From Diphasiastrum complanatum (Eukaryota > Streptophyta > Lycopodiopsida > Lycopodiales > Lycopodiaceae): a stretch of DNA of 64,000 nt. Both the position numbers and the translations under genes were made by a program. The notes under the pieces are model-generated. The model saw only the letters and a list, made by a program, of their open reading frames with translations, did not search any database and had not been told where the DNA came from. Each line of letters starts with the position of its first letter. Positions within the stretch are counted from its first letter, which is position 1. Location: positions 47,130,510-47,194,509 of the forward strand of contig CM055095.1 in NCBI GenBank assembly GCA_029204225.1, written 5' to 3'. This document shows positions 38,761 through 51,995 of the stretch, in pieces.

Positions 38761-40236
38761 CGACAAAGGAACAATCAAGATCACATTCAACAGTGATCTA
38801 TCTATTTGTGTTTCCAACATCCTTCATGTTCCTCAACTATTAAAGGACCTGTTATCAGTCTCTAAGATAACTGATGAGGGCTACACTATTACTTTCTCAT
38901 CTGAGCAGTGTACAATATTCGAAGAAGATACTGCTCTGACTACATGCACTAGAGTCAGAAATCTTTACGTACTCTCTAATTCAGTTGCATTAGCTAGTAT
39001 CTCTAATGAAAATGTAAACAATAGTGTTGTTCTGTGGCTTAGTCGATTTGGACATGTGAATACAAGATCACTTTCTTATATGTGTTGTAATAATTTAGTT
39101 GATGGATTAAATTTCCCTTCTTCATTAGATAGGAAATCTTTCTTTTGTGAATCATGCATCTATGGGAAGCACTCTAGAAGCAAGTTTCCAAAATCACATT
39201 CCATCAAAACAAAGCATGTATTGGATCTTGTACATAGCGATCTTTGTGGTCCAATACCAACTCCATCCTTAGGAGATGCAATCTGTTTTATCACTTTCAT
39301 AGATGATTATTCTAGATGGTCTACAGTCATGTTCACTAAGCACAAATTTGAAGCCTTTGAATGCTTCAAGAGATTCAAGGCCATGACTGAGACACAAACG
39401 TCTACAAAAGTGAAGGCACTCTGAACTGATGGTGGCGACGAATATATCTCTAACGAGATGTCCGACTACTTGGCTGAACATGGTATTAGAAGATAGTTCA
39501 CGAGTTCCTATTCACCTCAACAGAACGGGATTGCAGAAAGGAAGAACTGAACTCTTCTCAACTCAGCCAGATCCATGCTACGTCAAGCACACCTACCTGC
39601 GAAGTTTTGGGCAGAAGCTACTGCCACAGCCTGTTACGTGCAAAACAGATCTAGCATCAAAGCCGTGAACAACAAAATTCCTTATGAAGTTTGGCATGGA
39701 CACAAGCCTAGTGTCAGCCATTTAAAAATATTTGGTTCTAAATGTTTTGTTCACCTTCCTAAACAGCTTAGGAAGAAGCTGGATCATAGGACAAATAAAT
39801 GTATTTTCATTGGCTATCATGATGAGTATAAAGCTTATAAAGTTTATAATCCATCCACCAATGTAGTATTTGTCTCTAGGGATGTAATATTTCAAGAACA
39901 TGCATACTATGATTTCAAACAACCATCGATAAACGATGCTATGTCATTTCATACTATTTTACGTAGCATTCAACCTTCCAACGTTGATGATTCTTCTACA
40001 TAACCTGCAGCTACAGCTACAGAAGTCGAGCAACCGATAGTACCTGTCATCAGACCAAACCATGCCAACTCGAACAGATTTGAAGAAATTCAAGAAGAAG
40101 CATCATCACATCTTGGTCAACCAAACGTCTGCAGATCCTCACGGACTCGGACAGTTCTTGAGAGGTATACACCTCAATCATTCTAGACTTCATCTGAAGA
40201 ACCAGAGACCCTAGCCACCGTGACCTTAAGAGGGAC
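38760..40236 (+). pseudogene. Copia protease tail and integrase
   Basis: Protease without its catalytic DSG part (NILHVPQLLKDLLSVSKITD), then GAG-pre-integrase with CESCIYGKHSRSKF, integrase core with LVHSDLCGPIPTPSLGDAI and FIDDYSRWSTVMF. After a stop at 39422: TDGGDEYISNEM, HGIRR, stop, FTSSYSPQQNGIAERKN, stop, FWAEATATACYVQNRSS. It ends with the C-terminal part KCIFIGYHDEYKAYKVYNPS and VVFVSRDVIFQEHAYYD. All three catalytic contexts (D, D, E) are readable, but three stops break the frame. The frame runs straight into a polypurine tract, so RT and RNase H have been deleted. Confidence 0.9.
40228..40236 (+). promoter_or_regulatory. Polypurine tract
   Basis: aagagggac directly before the LTR start TGTTGAAAATTAAGC at 40237, as in many plant copia elements. 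Confidence 0.7.
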
Positions 40237-41250
40237 TGTTGAAAATTAAGCCCACAGTTGTCTCCTTGGTGAATGACAATTTCTATTGATTCTTCCTGCA
40301 TGTTTATTGATCGTTGATCTAGGGTCAGGTGAAACCATCTCCGGTTCTATGTCTGCTCATCTGATACCTGTAGGAATCACAACTCAGACATCCAATTTAT
40401 TTGAAGAACGTCTACAACGGGCTTCTGGTTGATCTCCAGCAAAGGGTAACCAATCCTGTCATAATTTCAAGTTTAGATGTTAAGTTCAATTACTTGAAGT
40501 CATTGAAGACTTGGCCATCTTCAAGGACTTCCAAGAACTAGCATTTAGAACAAGTCTGCAGATTTACATTACTTTTTCAACAATCTACAAAAATACTCTA
40601 AGTGTCACAATAGTCTGCAGAAATACTCTAAGTGTCACGACAGTCTGCAGAAATGAACTAAGTTTTCGCATTGGGCACAGTTCAAAGTTCAACTGTTTTT
40701 AACACCTTTGACTTTTTTGCATTTTTCCAAAATGTGACACGGGCACAATTCAAAGTACGACTGTTTTTAACACCTTTGACTTTTTTGCAAAAAGGTAAAG
40801 AGAGAGAAAATTTTTTAAGGTCATCTACTTTCAAGAGTTGAACTATTTTAGGGCACCTTTGGCTTTTTCGCAAAATTTTGAAGAGAGAGAAAATGCCGAA
40901 GGTCGTCTATTTTTAACAAGGAACGTTCCCAGCCACTTCTCAAAATTTGCGAATTGAGAGAAAATCATTTTCCAAAATTTGCGAAGTGAGAGAAAACCAC
41001 TTCACGTAAAATACAAAGTGAGAGAATTTGCCACATCCTCGTCCGCGTCAGTATTCTGATCCGTTGACCATATATACTATGTATGAGGAACTTGCGCTAT
41101 CACACTGCTATTTCATTCTAGTTCAGAACTAAACTTTTGATTAAAATCCATTTTTCAGTAATACCACACACAAACCATTTCTAATCTCTTCGGTGGAATG
41201 TACTCTCATTTTTCGTGAGTATGAATTGATTTTTAAGATCATGTTGGACA
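40237..41250 (+). mobile_element. Copia 3' LTR with internal tandem repeats
   Basis: Starts TGTTGAAAATTAAGCC; a TATA-like catatatacta lies near 41069. Repeats of 30-31 bp (aatactctaagtgtcacaat, 40595-40650) and 66 bp (aacacctttgacttttttgc, two copies from 40698) fill the U3 part, followed by copies of tttgcgaa-tgagagaaaa. The right edge is uncertain. Confidence 0.6.
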
Positions 41251-41399
41251 ACTAGATTACTCAAAGTTTTGATTACACTTATCATAAGGTTTCTATTAGA
41301 CTATTTTTGCATCTAGCAGCTGATTGTAACGGTAGAGCTATTCCGCAATATTCCTGCTCTCTTCTCCATTCGAGTTCTTCTATCTCCCTTGTCCCATCA

Positions 41400-41665
41400 G
41401 AGCTACATCCCATATAGCTTGTAACAAGAATGTCTTGGTTAACTACAGGGCATTGGACAACACAAGAATAGTGATATTGGGTGATGGGAGCAGACACGAT
41501 GTTGAAGGCATCAGAACTCTATAGCTTTGTACACTATCGGGACATGTAGAGCTTCAAGGAGCACTCTATGTACCTACATTGAGAGGAAATCTACTCTCTA
41601 TATTGAGAATAGCAAGTCCAAAATACGAGTCCTACTTGATGGCTATCTTATTTTATCACAATTTT
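41400..41665 (+). pseudogene. Copia protease fragment
   Basis: Reads NTRIVILGDGSRHDVEGIRT, stop, LCTLSGHVELQGALYVPTLR, GNLLSILRIASPK: the C-terminal half of copia protease. The catalytic triad is not included. Confidence 0.75.
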
Positions 41666-41699
41666 GAAGTTGCTGGATCTATACGGTTGATTCCATAGC

Positions 41700-42502
41700 C
41701 ATGCATGATTTATTTGAGTTGTTTAAATACATCTTTGAGAAAGCATTTAGAGGTGAGGTGTCTTAAAGTGATAAATTGACAAAAGCTATTAGTCATATGA
41801 ATAGTTTAATCTACGAGTAAATTTATCTGCTGACAATGAATAATTAGAACATGAATGAAATGAGCATTCAAGATGACTTGCACGACCTAGATTATTGGAA
41901 CATAAATAATTCAGTCGTGAAAAAAACTATTCAGTTGTGAAGAAAATACAGTCTGAATGCATGTAGAGTCCCGATCTTTCTGAAACAATACTCTGCAATA
42001 ACAGAGAGGAAGATCGAAGCAATTGCTCTCTGTAAGCTCGATTGATCGGCAAGTGAGCTAATTTAATGTTCATGGAGCTTAACCGAAGAAACTGATAAGT
42101 TGTTGTATATATACACATGGCTAACTGATTAAAAGAATTGCTAATCTGTCTAGGATAAGGCACTACGTGTTGTTGTCACCTTCAGAGAATATCTTGAGAT
42201 TCTGTCCGATCGTAATGAAGGTATTGTTCAGCGACATCGACTTTTGGAGGAGTCGATATGTTGGACAAGTTAGGTAAATTGATATGTCTATTGAGTTGAC
42301 AAGTCAAATTCCCGATATGTCGGCCAAGTTGGGCTTCCCCGATATGTCGGCTGAGTCGTCAGGACATTGTCATCGATTCCTTTGTATTTTTGTAAACTAT
42401 TAGGAATTAGATGTATTTATGTAGAGTTTGCGACTATACTTTACAACAGCTACCGAATGGATCTAGATTAGCAGAGAGATAGGAGAGGATAGGAATCCAG
42501 CA
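41700..42502 (-). mobile_element. Copia 3' LTR related to family E
   Basis: Ends (plus) with aggaatccagca directly before a C run that is the polypurine tract of the minus-strand RNase H piece at 42509-43012. It contains three spaced copies of a cgatatgtcggc-aagtt motif (42256-42352). The left edge is uncertain. Confidence 0.55.
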
Positions 42503-42508
42503 CCCCCC

Positions 42509-43012
42509 TTAATCTGGATCCTTGAATTATAAATTCAAGATAGCACAACAATTCTTGTGTGCTTCTTGATTCAGTCCTTTTGTGAATATGTCAGCTGCCA
42601 TGTACAAGGTTCTGCAAAATTTTAGACTTACCTCCTTGTTGAAGATCTTGCTTCTGATGTAGTGATATCTGATTTTGACGTGCTTGCTCCTAGAATGAAG
42701 TCTAGGATTGATAGACAATGCAATAGCACTTTGATTATCAGATTGTATCATTGTTGGAGCAGACTGTCTGAGACCAATATCAGATAATAAATTTCTCAAT
42801 CAAATTGTCTCTTTGGTAGCTTGAGAGGCTGCAATATCTTCAGATTTTGTAGATGACATTGCAATGGAGCTTTGTTTCTTACAGTTCCAAGATATCGGCA
42901 TTGTTGAATAGGAAGACAAATCTAGAAGTTGATTTTCTTGTGTCGACATCGCCTGCCCAATTTGCATCTGTATATCCATGAAGTGTATGGATATCGGATG
43001 AATTAGCTGTTG
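42509..43012 (-). pseudogene. Copia RNase H fragment
   Basis: From 43012: LHGYTDANWAGDVDTRKSTS, a frameshifted middle, and then (42799-42527) IQSDNQSAIALSINPRLHSR, HVKIRYHYIRSKIF, MAADIFTKGL. The RNase H Asp contexts are present. It is similar to family E (21303-21830) but a different copy. Confidence 0.85.
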
Positions 43013-43140
43013 AAATTATCACTTCCAACTTGATGTATTTGAGTAATCATGAGATCTATGTTCATGATAGGATCTCACATGTGTGGAGCCTGTTCCCACA
43101 TGTGAAAGGATGTACAAAATGTACTTGTAAATAGTTAGAT
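43013..43140 (+). mobile_element. LTR, family D, 5' fragment
   Basis: Contains gatctcacatgtgtggagcc...cccacatgtgaaagg, like 32690-32750. Cut on the right by the family C gypsy LTR. Confidence 0.6.
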
Positions 43141-44116
<976 letters not shown>

Positions 44117-44118
44117 AT

Positions 44119-44136
44119 TGGTGTCGTTGTCGAGGA
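44119..44136 (+). promoter_or_regulatory. Primer-binding site, gypsy type, decayed
   Basis: TGGTGTCGTTGTCGAGGA, the canonical TGGCGCCGTTGCCGGGGA with four transitions, two bases after the LTR end. Confidence 0.7.
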
Positions 44137-44664
44137 GCGCCAACGTTGCTCACCGCATAGCTGCCTTTCAAACTCTCTATCTCTTCACTCCTCTCTCCAC
44201 TCTTTTATGCTTCCTCTCCCTCACCTCCTCTTTTTCCCATTTTTCGAAATCTTCCATTTCCATTACAAAAAACCCAAGCCCTCAAGGGATTAGTTTTGTT
44301 TTTTAAGTAGTAATTTTAATTTTGTAGGCCATATATTGTGTAGTTAATTTTTTATTAAGGTTTTTTCCAAATTGCCCACTATTATGACTTTAGTTCACTT
44401 ATTTCAAGCTTTCCCCCCCTCCTCCTTTTTTTCAAAGTACTCTTTTCTGTTTTCTAATCATTTTATTTTTTTAAGTTTCCCCTCCCTTCTCATAAGTTAC
44501 CTAAGTATTTTTGAAGCTTTTCTTTTTCTTGGTTCTTTAACTCTCTTTTACGTTTCTTTCTCAAACAAGTTTTTTTTTCCTTCGAGTCTCCTTACGTCCT
44601 ATCAGTTGCTTTTCATTTTTTACGGCATCATTGAAAAAAAAAAAAAAAAAAACAACAAACATTT

Positions 44665-44950
44665 GTAAAGGCCTCTGAAGTTCCATCTTAGTCTCACTAA
44701 GACCAGGACATAGAGAAATTTGCAAGGGTCTACTGTCAACAAAAAAAATAAATAAAAATCAACAAACAACAAACTTTTGTAAAGGCCTCTGAAGTTTCAT
44801 CTTAGTCTCACTAAGACCAGGACACAGAGAAATCTGCAAGGGTTTGTTGTCAACCAACAAAAAAAAAAAAAAACAACAACAAACTTTTGTAGAGGCTTCT
44901 GAAGTTCCATCTCGTTGAGACCAGGACACAGAGAAATCTGCAAGGGTTTA
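44665..44950 (+). repeat. Leader repeat, three tandem copies
   Basis: Units from 44665, 44779 and 44889, each with cctctgaagttccatct, ctcactaagaccaggaca and gcaagggt, separated by A-rich spacers. The same unit (in sense) is found twice in the leader of the minus-strand element at 8631-8890. Two further related segments at 44983-45047 and 45080-45145 share a tctttgatagactcc-like core. Confidence 0.8.
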
Positions 44951-45497
44951 TTTTTCTATAAAAAATAAAAATATGAATTGGGCCATTAGCCTCATTGGGA
45001 AGCGACCCTATCTTTGATAGCTCCTCCCACGACTGTCGAAGGCCCTTTTCTATAAAAAAAAATATTATAATAATTTTAGCCCAAGCCTCTTTGGTGAGTG
45101 ACTTTGTCTTTGATAGACTACTCCCAAGAACGCCAAGGCTAAAGCGAGTTATAGTTGGTATTGAAAAATCCTTTTATAAACTTGCGGAGAAGTGTCGAAA
45201 AGTAGTCTTTTGAAGCAAAACTAACCCTTTGCCAAAAAACCTACATAGGTACTTTTCCAATTATCATCCCTCGTCATCAGACTTTCGCTGGAAGGGCATA
45301 ATTGAATTTATTTATAAAATCTACCCTTGCCCAAACCTTGAATGTTCTAGACAAAGAAATATTTCTGCTTTTCTTTTTCTCTTCCATCTCCTCATCATCA
45401 ATTCCCTCATACACATTTCAAAAACTACATCCCCCAATCTCTCTCTCATACATCACCACACCACTCCATATCATCTTCATCTTGCACACAACAGGCC

Positions 45498-45910
45498 ATG
45501 GCAATGTATGAGCAGCTTGCCCAAATCTCGATGCTTTCCGGAGAACTCTTAAGGGCTACATTGCACGATTTGCCAAGATGGCGGGAGATTGGAATTCCGG
45601 TCTTTCTAGTCACCACAAAATGGCATTTTTCTATGCCGGATTACCGCATGAGATCAAGATTGGTATGTCACTCTTTACAACATATACCAGTCCAAACGAA
45701 CTTTGTAAGGCAGCCGCTATTGCAGAAGCACAGATCTTGCACACACCATCACAGCCCATATCCAACATTCAAACAATCAGGGATGATAGAGCATCTAATC
45801 CACAAGATGCCACAGACAACGCTAGCCAAAGTACTAGCAACATGGACGATCAGATGCAAGCTGTCAGTGACACAGATGAGATGCGTAGTCAATCTGATTA
45901 CCTCCCATAA
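45498..45910 (+). pseudogene. Gypsy gag fragment, family C
   Basis: ATG at 45498 opens one frame (MAMYEQLAQISMLSGEL); the recognisable gag is in another: YIARFAKMAGDWNSGLSSHH, KMAFFYAGLPHEIKIGMSLF and SPNELCKAAAIAEAQILH, the C-terminal half of the Retrotrans_gag domain. It then becomes Gln/Asp-rich and stops at 45908. No knuckle follows before the junction with the family B LTR. Confidence 0.7.
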
Positions 45911-46048
45911 CCACAAATTGTCAATCGGAAGATCGACCACTAGACCAGTGCCATTATTGTTTTGGAAAACATCCAACACCTCAATTTCCAGTTTGGAATC
46001 CAATAAGAGAATTTTGGAGATTGGAAATCAATCAACAAAACCCTCATA

Positions 46049-46578
46049 TATCGAGATTCAAATTTGAATTTGAAACTAGTCCACATTATTGCTAGGGTTT
46101 TTGTAATGGAGGGAGACCAAACTCATTAATGAGTCATGGATCTACTATATATAGTTGTACACTCATGGGAAGAGACACATTCTCTCTCTCTTATCTCTCT
46201 TCATGCTTATACATGAGTTCTCTTGGGTTCATCTATCCATTGGTGCACTATATTTGTGATATCTTGTAATCTTGTGTGTAGAATGTTTATTTTATGCTAT
46301 TTTTGGATCAACACGTGTGAAATATAGTAGGGTACTATTATTGTACGGAAAACAACTTCATTTATCATATGTTTGATGTTTGATCAGGTTCATAGTGAGT
46401 TTTCATCTCTTTCATTGAGTAGATGTTGATTTTATACACTGGAAATATTGGTAGAGTTTATCTCTTTCTTTGAGTAAATGTTGATTTTTCTACATTGGAA
46501 ACATTGGTAGAGTTGATCTCTTTCTAACCAAAGATCAAGGGATGAATTTGGATTTTAAATGAGCAGAAATTCTTCACA
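46049..46578 (+). mobile_element. LTR, family B, 5'-truncated
   Basis: Homologous to the 3' four fifths of 23458-24111 (reverse complement): gattcaaatttgaat, atggagggagacc, tatatatagttgta (TATA), ggtgcactat...gatatcttgtaatcttg, acacgtgtgaaata, and the end attcttcaca. The segment ttgagtagatgttgatttt is repeated internally. Confidence 0.75.
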
Positions 46579-47985
46579 GATCATACCAGGGTTGGTCATG
46601 TATTGACTCAAGGAACTAATGGTGTATGCAAGATCTGGCCTATTCGAGATCATCACATACATCAGGGATCCGATAATGGATCATAATGGATACCCCTTCA
46701 TTTTCGCCTTCTCCTCATTGGTCTGAGGGCATTGTTCCTTGGATAATTTTAGACTTGATCCATGGGATTATATACAGGCTTGCAATTCATGAAATTGAAT
46801 TTCGTCAGCAAATCATAAAAGTACTTCTACTGGCTGATGTAGAGAAGTCTTCGGATTTTGTCTCTGAGGATTTGAATCCCGAGACAATAATCACTTCTCC
46901 CATATCTGTCATCTTGAATTCTTGGAATAGCACCCTCTTTGTATCCTTGTCAGAGTAATGTTGTTGCCAAATAACAACGTATCAGCCATGTAAAGTGTGA
47001 TGATGGCAAAGAATTGATTAATAGCTTTGAAATATACATCATAGTCTATAGAGCTAGGTTCAAAACCATGATCGATCAAGATCGTGTTGATGCGATGAAA
47101 CCATGCTCTTGATGATTGTTTCAAACCATACAAAGCTTTATGGAGTTTGCATATCTGGTCTTCACAACCATTGAGGATATAGCCTTCTGGCTAGATCATG
47201 TAGATGTCCTCCTCAATAACTCCATTGAGGAATGTTGTTTGTACATCCATCTAGTGTAATACCTCAAGATCTGCTGTAGTAGCATATGAAAGTAGCAATT
47301 GAATAGAGGTGTGCGACTGGGCTGAAAGTTTTGAAGAAGTCATTTTTGGGAATCTGTGAGAATCCCCTTGCCACGAGTTGAGCTTTCTTTCTGTCTATAA
47401 TGTTGTCTGCTTTGTACTTGATCTTAAAGATCCATTTGCAGTCGACTACTTTTTTGTCTGCTGGCAGCTTGGTGACAGTCCATGTGTTGTTTCTCAGTCA
47501 TGAGTTGCACTCTTTGTCCATTGTTTCTTTCTAGAGATCTGAATCGACCTGTGACATAGCTTGCTCAACTGTGGTTGGCTTCTGAATAGAATAGTGAGCA
47601 AATTCATCAGTGTATTAGGCAAGCTGAGTTTGAGTTCTTGTTGATCTTCTGGTCGAAGTTTCCGGCTATAAATTCAGACTTTGTGTTGGTTGTGTCGATT
47701 GATCCTGAGTAGCAGATTCTTTGTCTTCTTTAGGGTCTGACTGTATAGAGTGACTACTAGAAGAAATAGAAATTGCCTTTTGAATAGAATCAAATGTAGG
47801 GGCCAAAATCGTAGACTGCATCTGGTCCTTGCCCTTCAGATCAATGAATTGGCCTTCAATTAAAAGTCACATCTCTATTAGTAAAAACTTTACGTGTTTC
47901 TATATTGTATAGTCTATACATTCCATCAGAAGTAAAATAGCCAATAAAAATAGTCTTGAAAAATAATGTAAAAGGTCCAGATTCT
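46579..47985 (-). pseudogene. Copia RT and integrase C-terminus, broken
   Basis: From 47985: IFIGYFTSDGMYRLYNIETR and KVFTNRDV (integrase C-terminus), a long linker, RT with MYGLKQSSRAWFHRINTILI and the catalytic site changed to YMADT in ITLYMADTLLFGN. RT C-terminal blocks follow: SIIGSLMYVMISNRPDLAYT. Several stops and a frameshift. Similar in layout to family E but a separate copy; RNase H and LTRs are missing. Confidence 0.85.
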
Positions 47986-47989
47986 AAGT

Positions 47990-48554
47990 TAATTAAGTTT
48001 TCTTTAAGTCCTAAGTACTAGTCAAAGTCAAAGTGGTGGTAGGTGGAGTGTGTTTCTTTGTGCACCTTAGATTTGGTTGTGTTTCGTTTGAAGGGATAGG
48101 ATTTCAATCCTTCCTTCCATGAAGTAGCCAATAGAAGCAAAGGGGCCAGGGCCTCCCCAAGAATAAAAAGATAGCTCTTGTACTCCATTTTACATGCTAA
48201 TAGAGAGGAGGAAACTCTACCACTTTGTGGATTCAGACACCCTCATTAGCTTTTGCTTTCTTGTCTTATTATTTTCATTGAAGGTTTCTATTTTTCTATG
48301 CTTTGCTTTTTCCATGGCTTATGCTTTTTAATGTCTCTCCAAAAGATTAAAGCATAGCTAATGAGATACCTCCCTCTAACTCTTCTCTCCTTCCTCCATT
48401 TCACCTCTATTTATGATGGCATGTGCAATTAGTGTTAGTTTTTGTTGGAAAGGCAACTAGAATAAGCAACTAATCATAGTTATAGACCTATCCTAGTGGA
48501 TCTATCCCTTCTTGACAGGCGGAGGGCAGCCTACACTATATCTATGACCCAACA
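47990..48554 (+). mobile_element. LTR, family C, 5'-truncated
   Basis: Matches the inner part of family C LTRs: agccaatagaagcaaagggg, gaggaaactctaccac, ttttccatggctta, ctctaactcttctctcc, and the end cttgacaggcggaggg...atgacccaaca. No primer site follows. Confidence 0.7.
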
Positions 48555-48628
48555 ATAGCATCATTATTACACTCATTACTTCATAGCCAAGGATTGGTGA
48601 CCCTTTAGGTGGTAATGGAGGCTCATTC

Positions 48629-48994
48629 ATGGTGGTAATTTTTGGCATATACACCTCACATGTGGTGGAATATAGAGGAAGCAAGCAAACACACATTTAT
48701 TTCTTTGTTTTCAATCATGTTTGCTATTGCTTTACAGAGATATCAAATGTGAAAGCATGGAGGAACCCATTCATTATGATTCTATGTTACTCTTCATGTT
48801 GGTTTTTTATCTTGATATGTAAAATTGATGTAAGAAATAGTGAAGCATCCAATATGGACCCTATTCTCTGTAGCAATTACAAAGTCTTTCCATTTCATAA
48901 TTATAGATACCCAGAGGAAAAGACTTATTCATAAATCATAGATCACATCTTGGATTATGTTCTAAATCTATGCTCAAACTAGTTGAAGAGGGAG
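48629..48994 (+). other. 3' internal region of a family B-like element
   Basis: 101-codon open frame at 48629-48934 with ICKIDVRNSEASNMDPILCS, matching the unidentified 3' frame of family B (minus, near 24240). A polypurine tract agagggag precedes the LTR start at 48995. Confidence 0.6.
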
Positions 48995-49230
48995 TGTGAA
49001 AATTGTCAACTAGTTTTCTAGATTTCTAGTTAGTTCGGCAATTTGAGCCTATATGAGGCCAAATTAGCAAATAAACTTCGCATGGTTTTCTCACATGTGT
49101 GAAATTAGGATACATGAACAATTTTAAAGTTGGGTCCAGATTTACTTAGTCACTTAGTTTTCTAAGATTGTACTTGTTGTTTTATAGTCATTAGGATAGG
49201 TTTTAATGATTTCATGTCTGTATTATCGTC
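48995..49230 (+). mobile_element. LTR start, family B-like, truncated
   Basis: TGTGAAAATTGTCAACTAG directly after the polypurine tract; cacatgtgtgaaatt at 49100. Similarity fades after about 49230. Confidence 0.55.
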
Positions 49231-51930
49231 AAAGTCGATTTGAAATAGTATTTTGGTCAAAATTTGACAATTTTGGCTAGAATTGACTGTAAGAAATGAT
49301 GTTGACCCTAACGAAAACTTTTGGCACTTGAATGTAGTTGAGTTGTTGTAGGTAGGGTCTAATTGTACTTGCATGTGGATTTGATCCATCAATACTTGTC
49401 GAAAAAGTCAAAATTTGCTCCAAAAACAAGGCTATTTGATGAAATAATATTTGAGAAAAACAAGATTTCAGAAGATTTTGTCAATATCTTAGAATGAAAG
49501 TTTGAAAGCACATTTTCAGGTGTGTATTGAAGTTGTCTAGAGGCTGTGAACAAGTTTTTTTCGCTAATACTCACTGTCAGGAGTGACTATCTCAAAACTT
49601 TAAAAAGTAATGTATTTTTGATGATTTTTGAGCGTATATCTAGGGAACATAAGGGGCAATATTGGTCTTTAGAGAAGGGCCACTTGGTCTTAAGGGATAA
49701 GGAGTGAGATATATACAATCATAAAGGCAAGCTTGGCTTGGCTTAGGGTATGATGTAAGGATTTGGCCTACCTATAAAAGAAACAAGGTTTCATGTCAAA
49801 TTAAATAAGTGGCAATCAAGGTCGGGACAAGAGTATTTGTAAAGTTCTAAGTAGGAGAGCTCAATGGGGTTTCCATATTTCAGTAGAATATCTTTTGTGG
49901 TTTAAGGGGTTATACCAAGAGATGGTAGGGCATATAATACAAAGGAAAGATGATCTTTTAAAATAAGGCAGGAGAATGTAGTGGACGGGAGGAAGTGTAG
50001 ATGGTAAAGGATGACCTAAGCAAATAGGTCACATAGATGACATTATCAGATCAATGAATATGCACTCTCTCACAAATTAATTGTATTGCATAGATCTAGC
50101 CAACATGTTGGCTTGCATTGGAAATTTCATAGACATGTGCTACTTATAACGTGTGTAAATCATCTCTTTTGTCGAAACTTGTAAGTTCAAGAAGATAGTA
50201 GTGTGTAATACATCGTTTTTTATTTCAAAATATAGATTAACCAAATTACCACATACTAGGCAATTAATTACTTCTTGAAATTTATGAATAGAGCATAACC
50301 ATTATAGTTAAAGCCAAGTATACTAAACTTTTCCATAAAAAAATAACAATGTAGCCAAAAAGTGAGAAAAAGCCCAATCAAAAAACATCGGTGTTATAAT
50401 GTGATTGATTTCCAATACTTGTGAATGTTTTACTATGGAGTGTAGTGTGTGGTTTAAGAAAAAATTGGCCCTTGGAGTAGAAAGTAAATGGAGTCTTATT
50501 CCTTGAGGATAGGCCACAAGAAAAGGCATGCTTGATGCATTATCACTTTATCTGTAAATATTGGCAAGATATCATGTCTAAAGTGCAATCTAGACAATAT
50601 ATTTTGGCAAATTAATACAAGTGATTTTTCCTAGCTATTCTTTTGAAAGTATTTGAGTGCTTTGGCAATGATTGATTTCATTATTTTGTTGTTGCCACAT
50701 GGCATTCTCATACTGGGCAATTGTGTTACATATTGACTATTGGTTTTCAAATTTCCTAGAATAATTAGGCTTGGCTCGTCTCTTACTATCAGGATGAGGT
50801 TTCATGTCTATTGCCCCCTTAGCACACATTGAGGACTTCTCCCTCCCTCATTTGGATTTTAGGTCATTAAGTTCACCTTAGTAGCCTCATGATGTGGCTA
50901 AGGTAGCATAAAGCCTATTGTGCCTTTGAAAGCAAAGTCTCTTGTGACATGCTTGACTATTTTAAAATTTCAACTCCCAATGGCCATTCCATATTTTAGA
51001 TATACTACTACTTCAAGAACTAATGTTATCTTTAGTTTAGCACTACTCAATGACTATTCCTATATTTGAGTACTTGTTATTTCTATAGAGTAAATGGAGA
51101 TGGCATACAATACTTGATTGGCTAGTCTTATTATTGAAACTTACTTCCCAATGGCCATTACATTTTTGGGAGTATAAAACTATTCAAGAACTACTCTATC
51201 ACATATTTAATGTTCCTTTGTTACTAGTCAAGGACTATTCATATCTTTGAGTACATATTCTTTTTTTACCCCTCAAAATAGTATTTGTGTTTTGAAGAGC
51301 TAAAATATGCTACCATGCATACTATTTTAAATATACACATCACCCCACATAATTTGTCCACATGCTTAGAGTGTAAAATGAGCATATTATGTCTCGCCAC
51401 ATAAACTTTCCACATGGTTGGATGTTCTCCATTGAATGGTAGACACCTTATCCACATGATAGCTACATATAAGGAGGCCCCTTCCTAGGGCCTTCCCTAA
51501 AGTGAAGTACCAAATTTGTGTAGATTATTTATAACAAACACATACTACAAATGTGTAAAGTACATATGTCACTTTTTATCTATAGTAAAGTTCATCCAAA
51601 TAAGTTACTTCTATACAAATATAATCGTGCCATGTAAGCTTTGCTTGAAATACAAAGGAAAATTTTTGGATGTGCTTTAGGAACGTAATCAACTCCTTGT
51701 TGACATCTGAGATCATGACAATTATGGACATAACAAACTTGTTCATGTCATCGTCATCATGATTAAGTTGCATGAGAATCTAGCTCTTGAAATTTTTAAG
51801 AAAAAAATTTGTTATCGCACAGGGGTGGTGTTGGAGGAGGGGAGGTTCTTCTTCACCAAGGCTGGTTCGACTAAAGTATATATTCCTAAATAACTTTTGT
51901 CCAAATAGTATTTCCACCCTTTTTTTGTGC

Positions 51931-51932
<2 letters not shown>
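49231..51932. other. AT-rich, no gene recognised
   Basis: About 2.7 kb without recognisable coding or transposon sequence. A degenerate direct repeat is visible: cccaatggccatt...attcaagaact...actattc...gagtac at 50975-51075 and again at 51150-51255. Confidence 0.45.

Positions 51933-51992
<60 letters not shown>
51933..51992. repeat. (GA)n microsatellite
   Basis: About 60 bp of GA. Confidence 0.98.
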
Positions 51993-51995
<3 letters not shown>

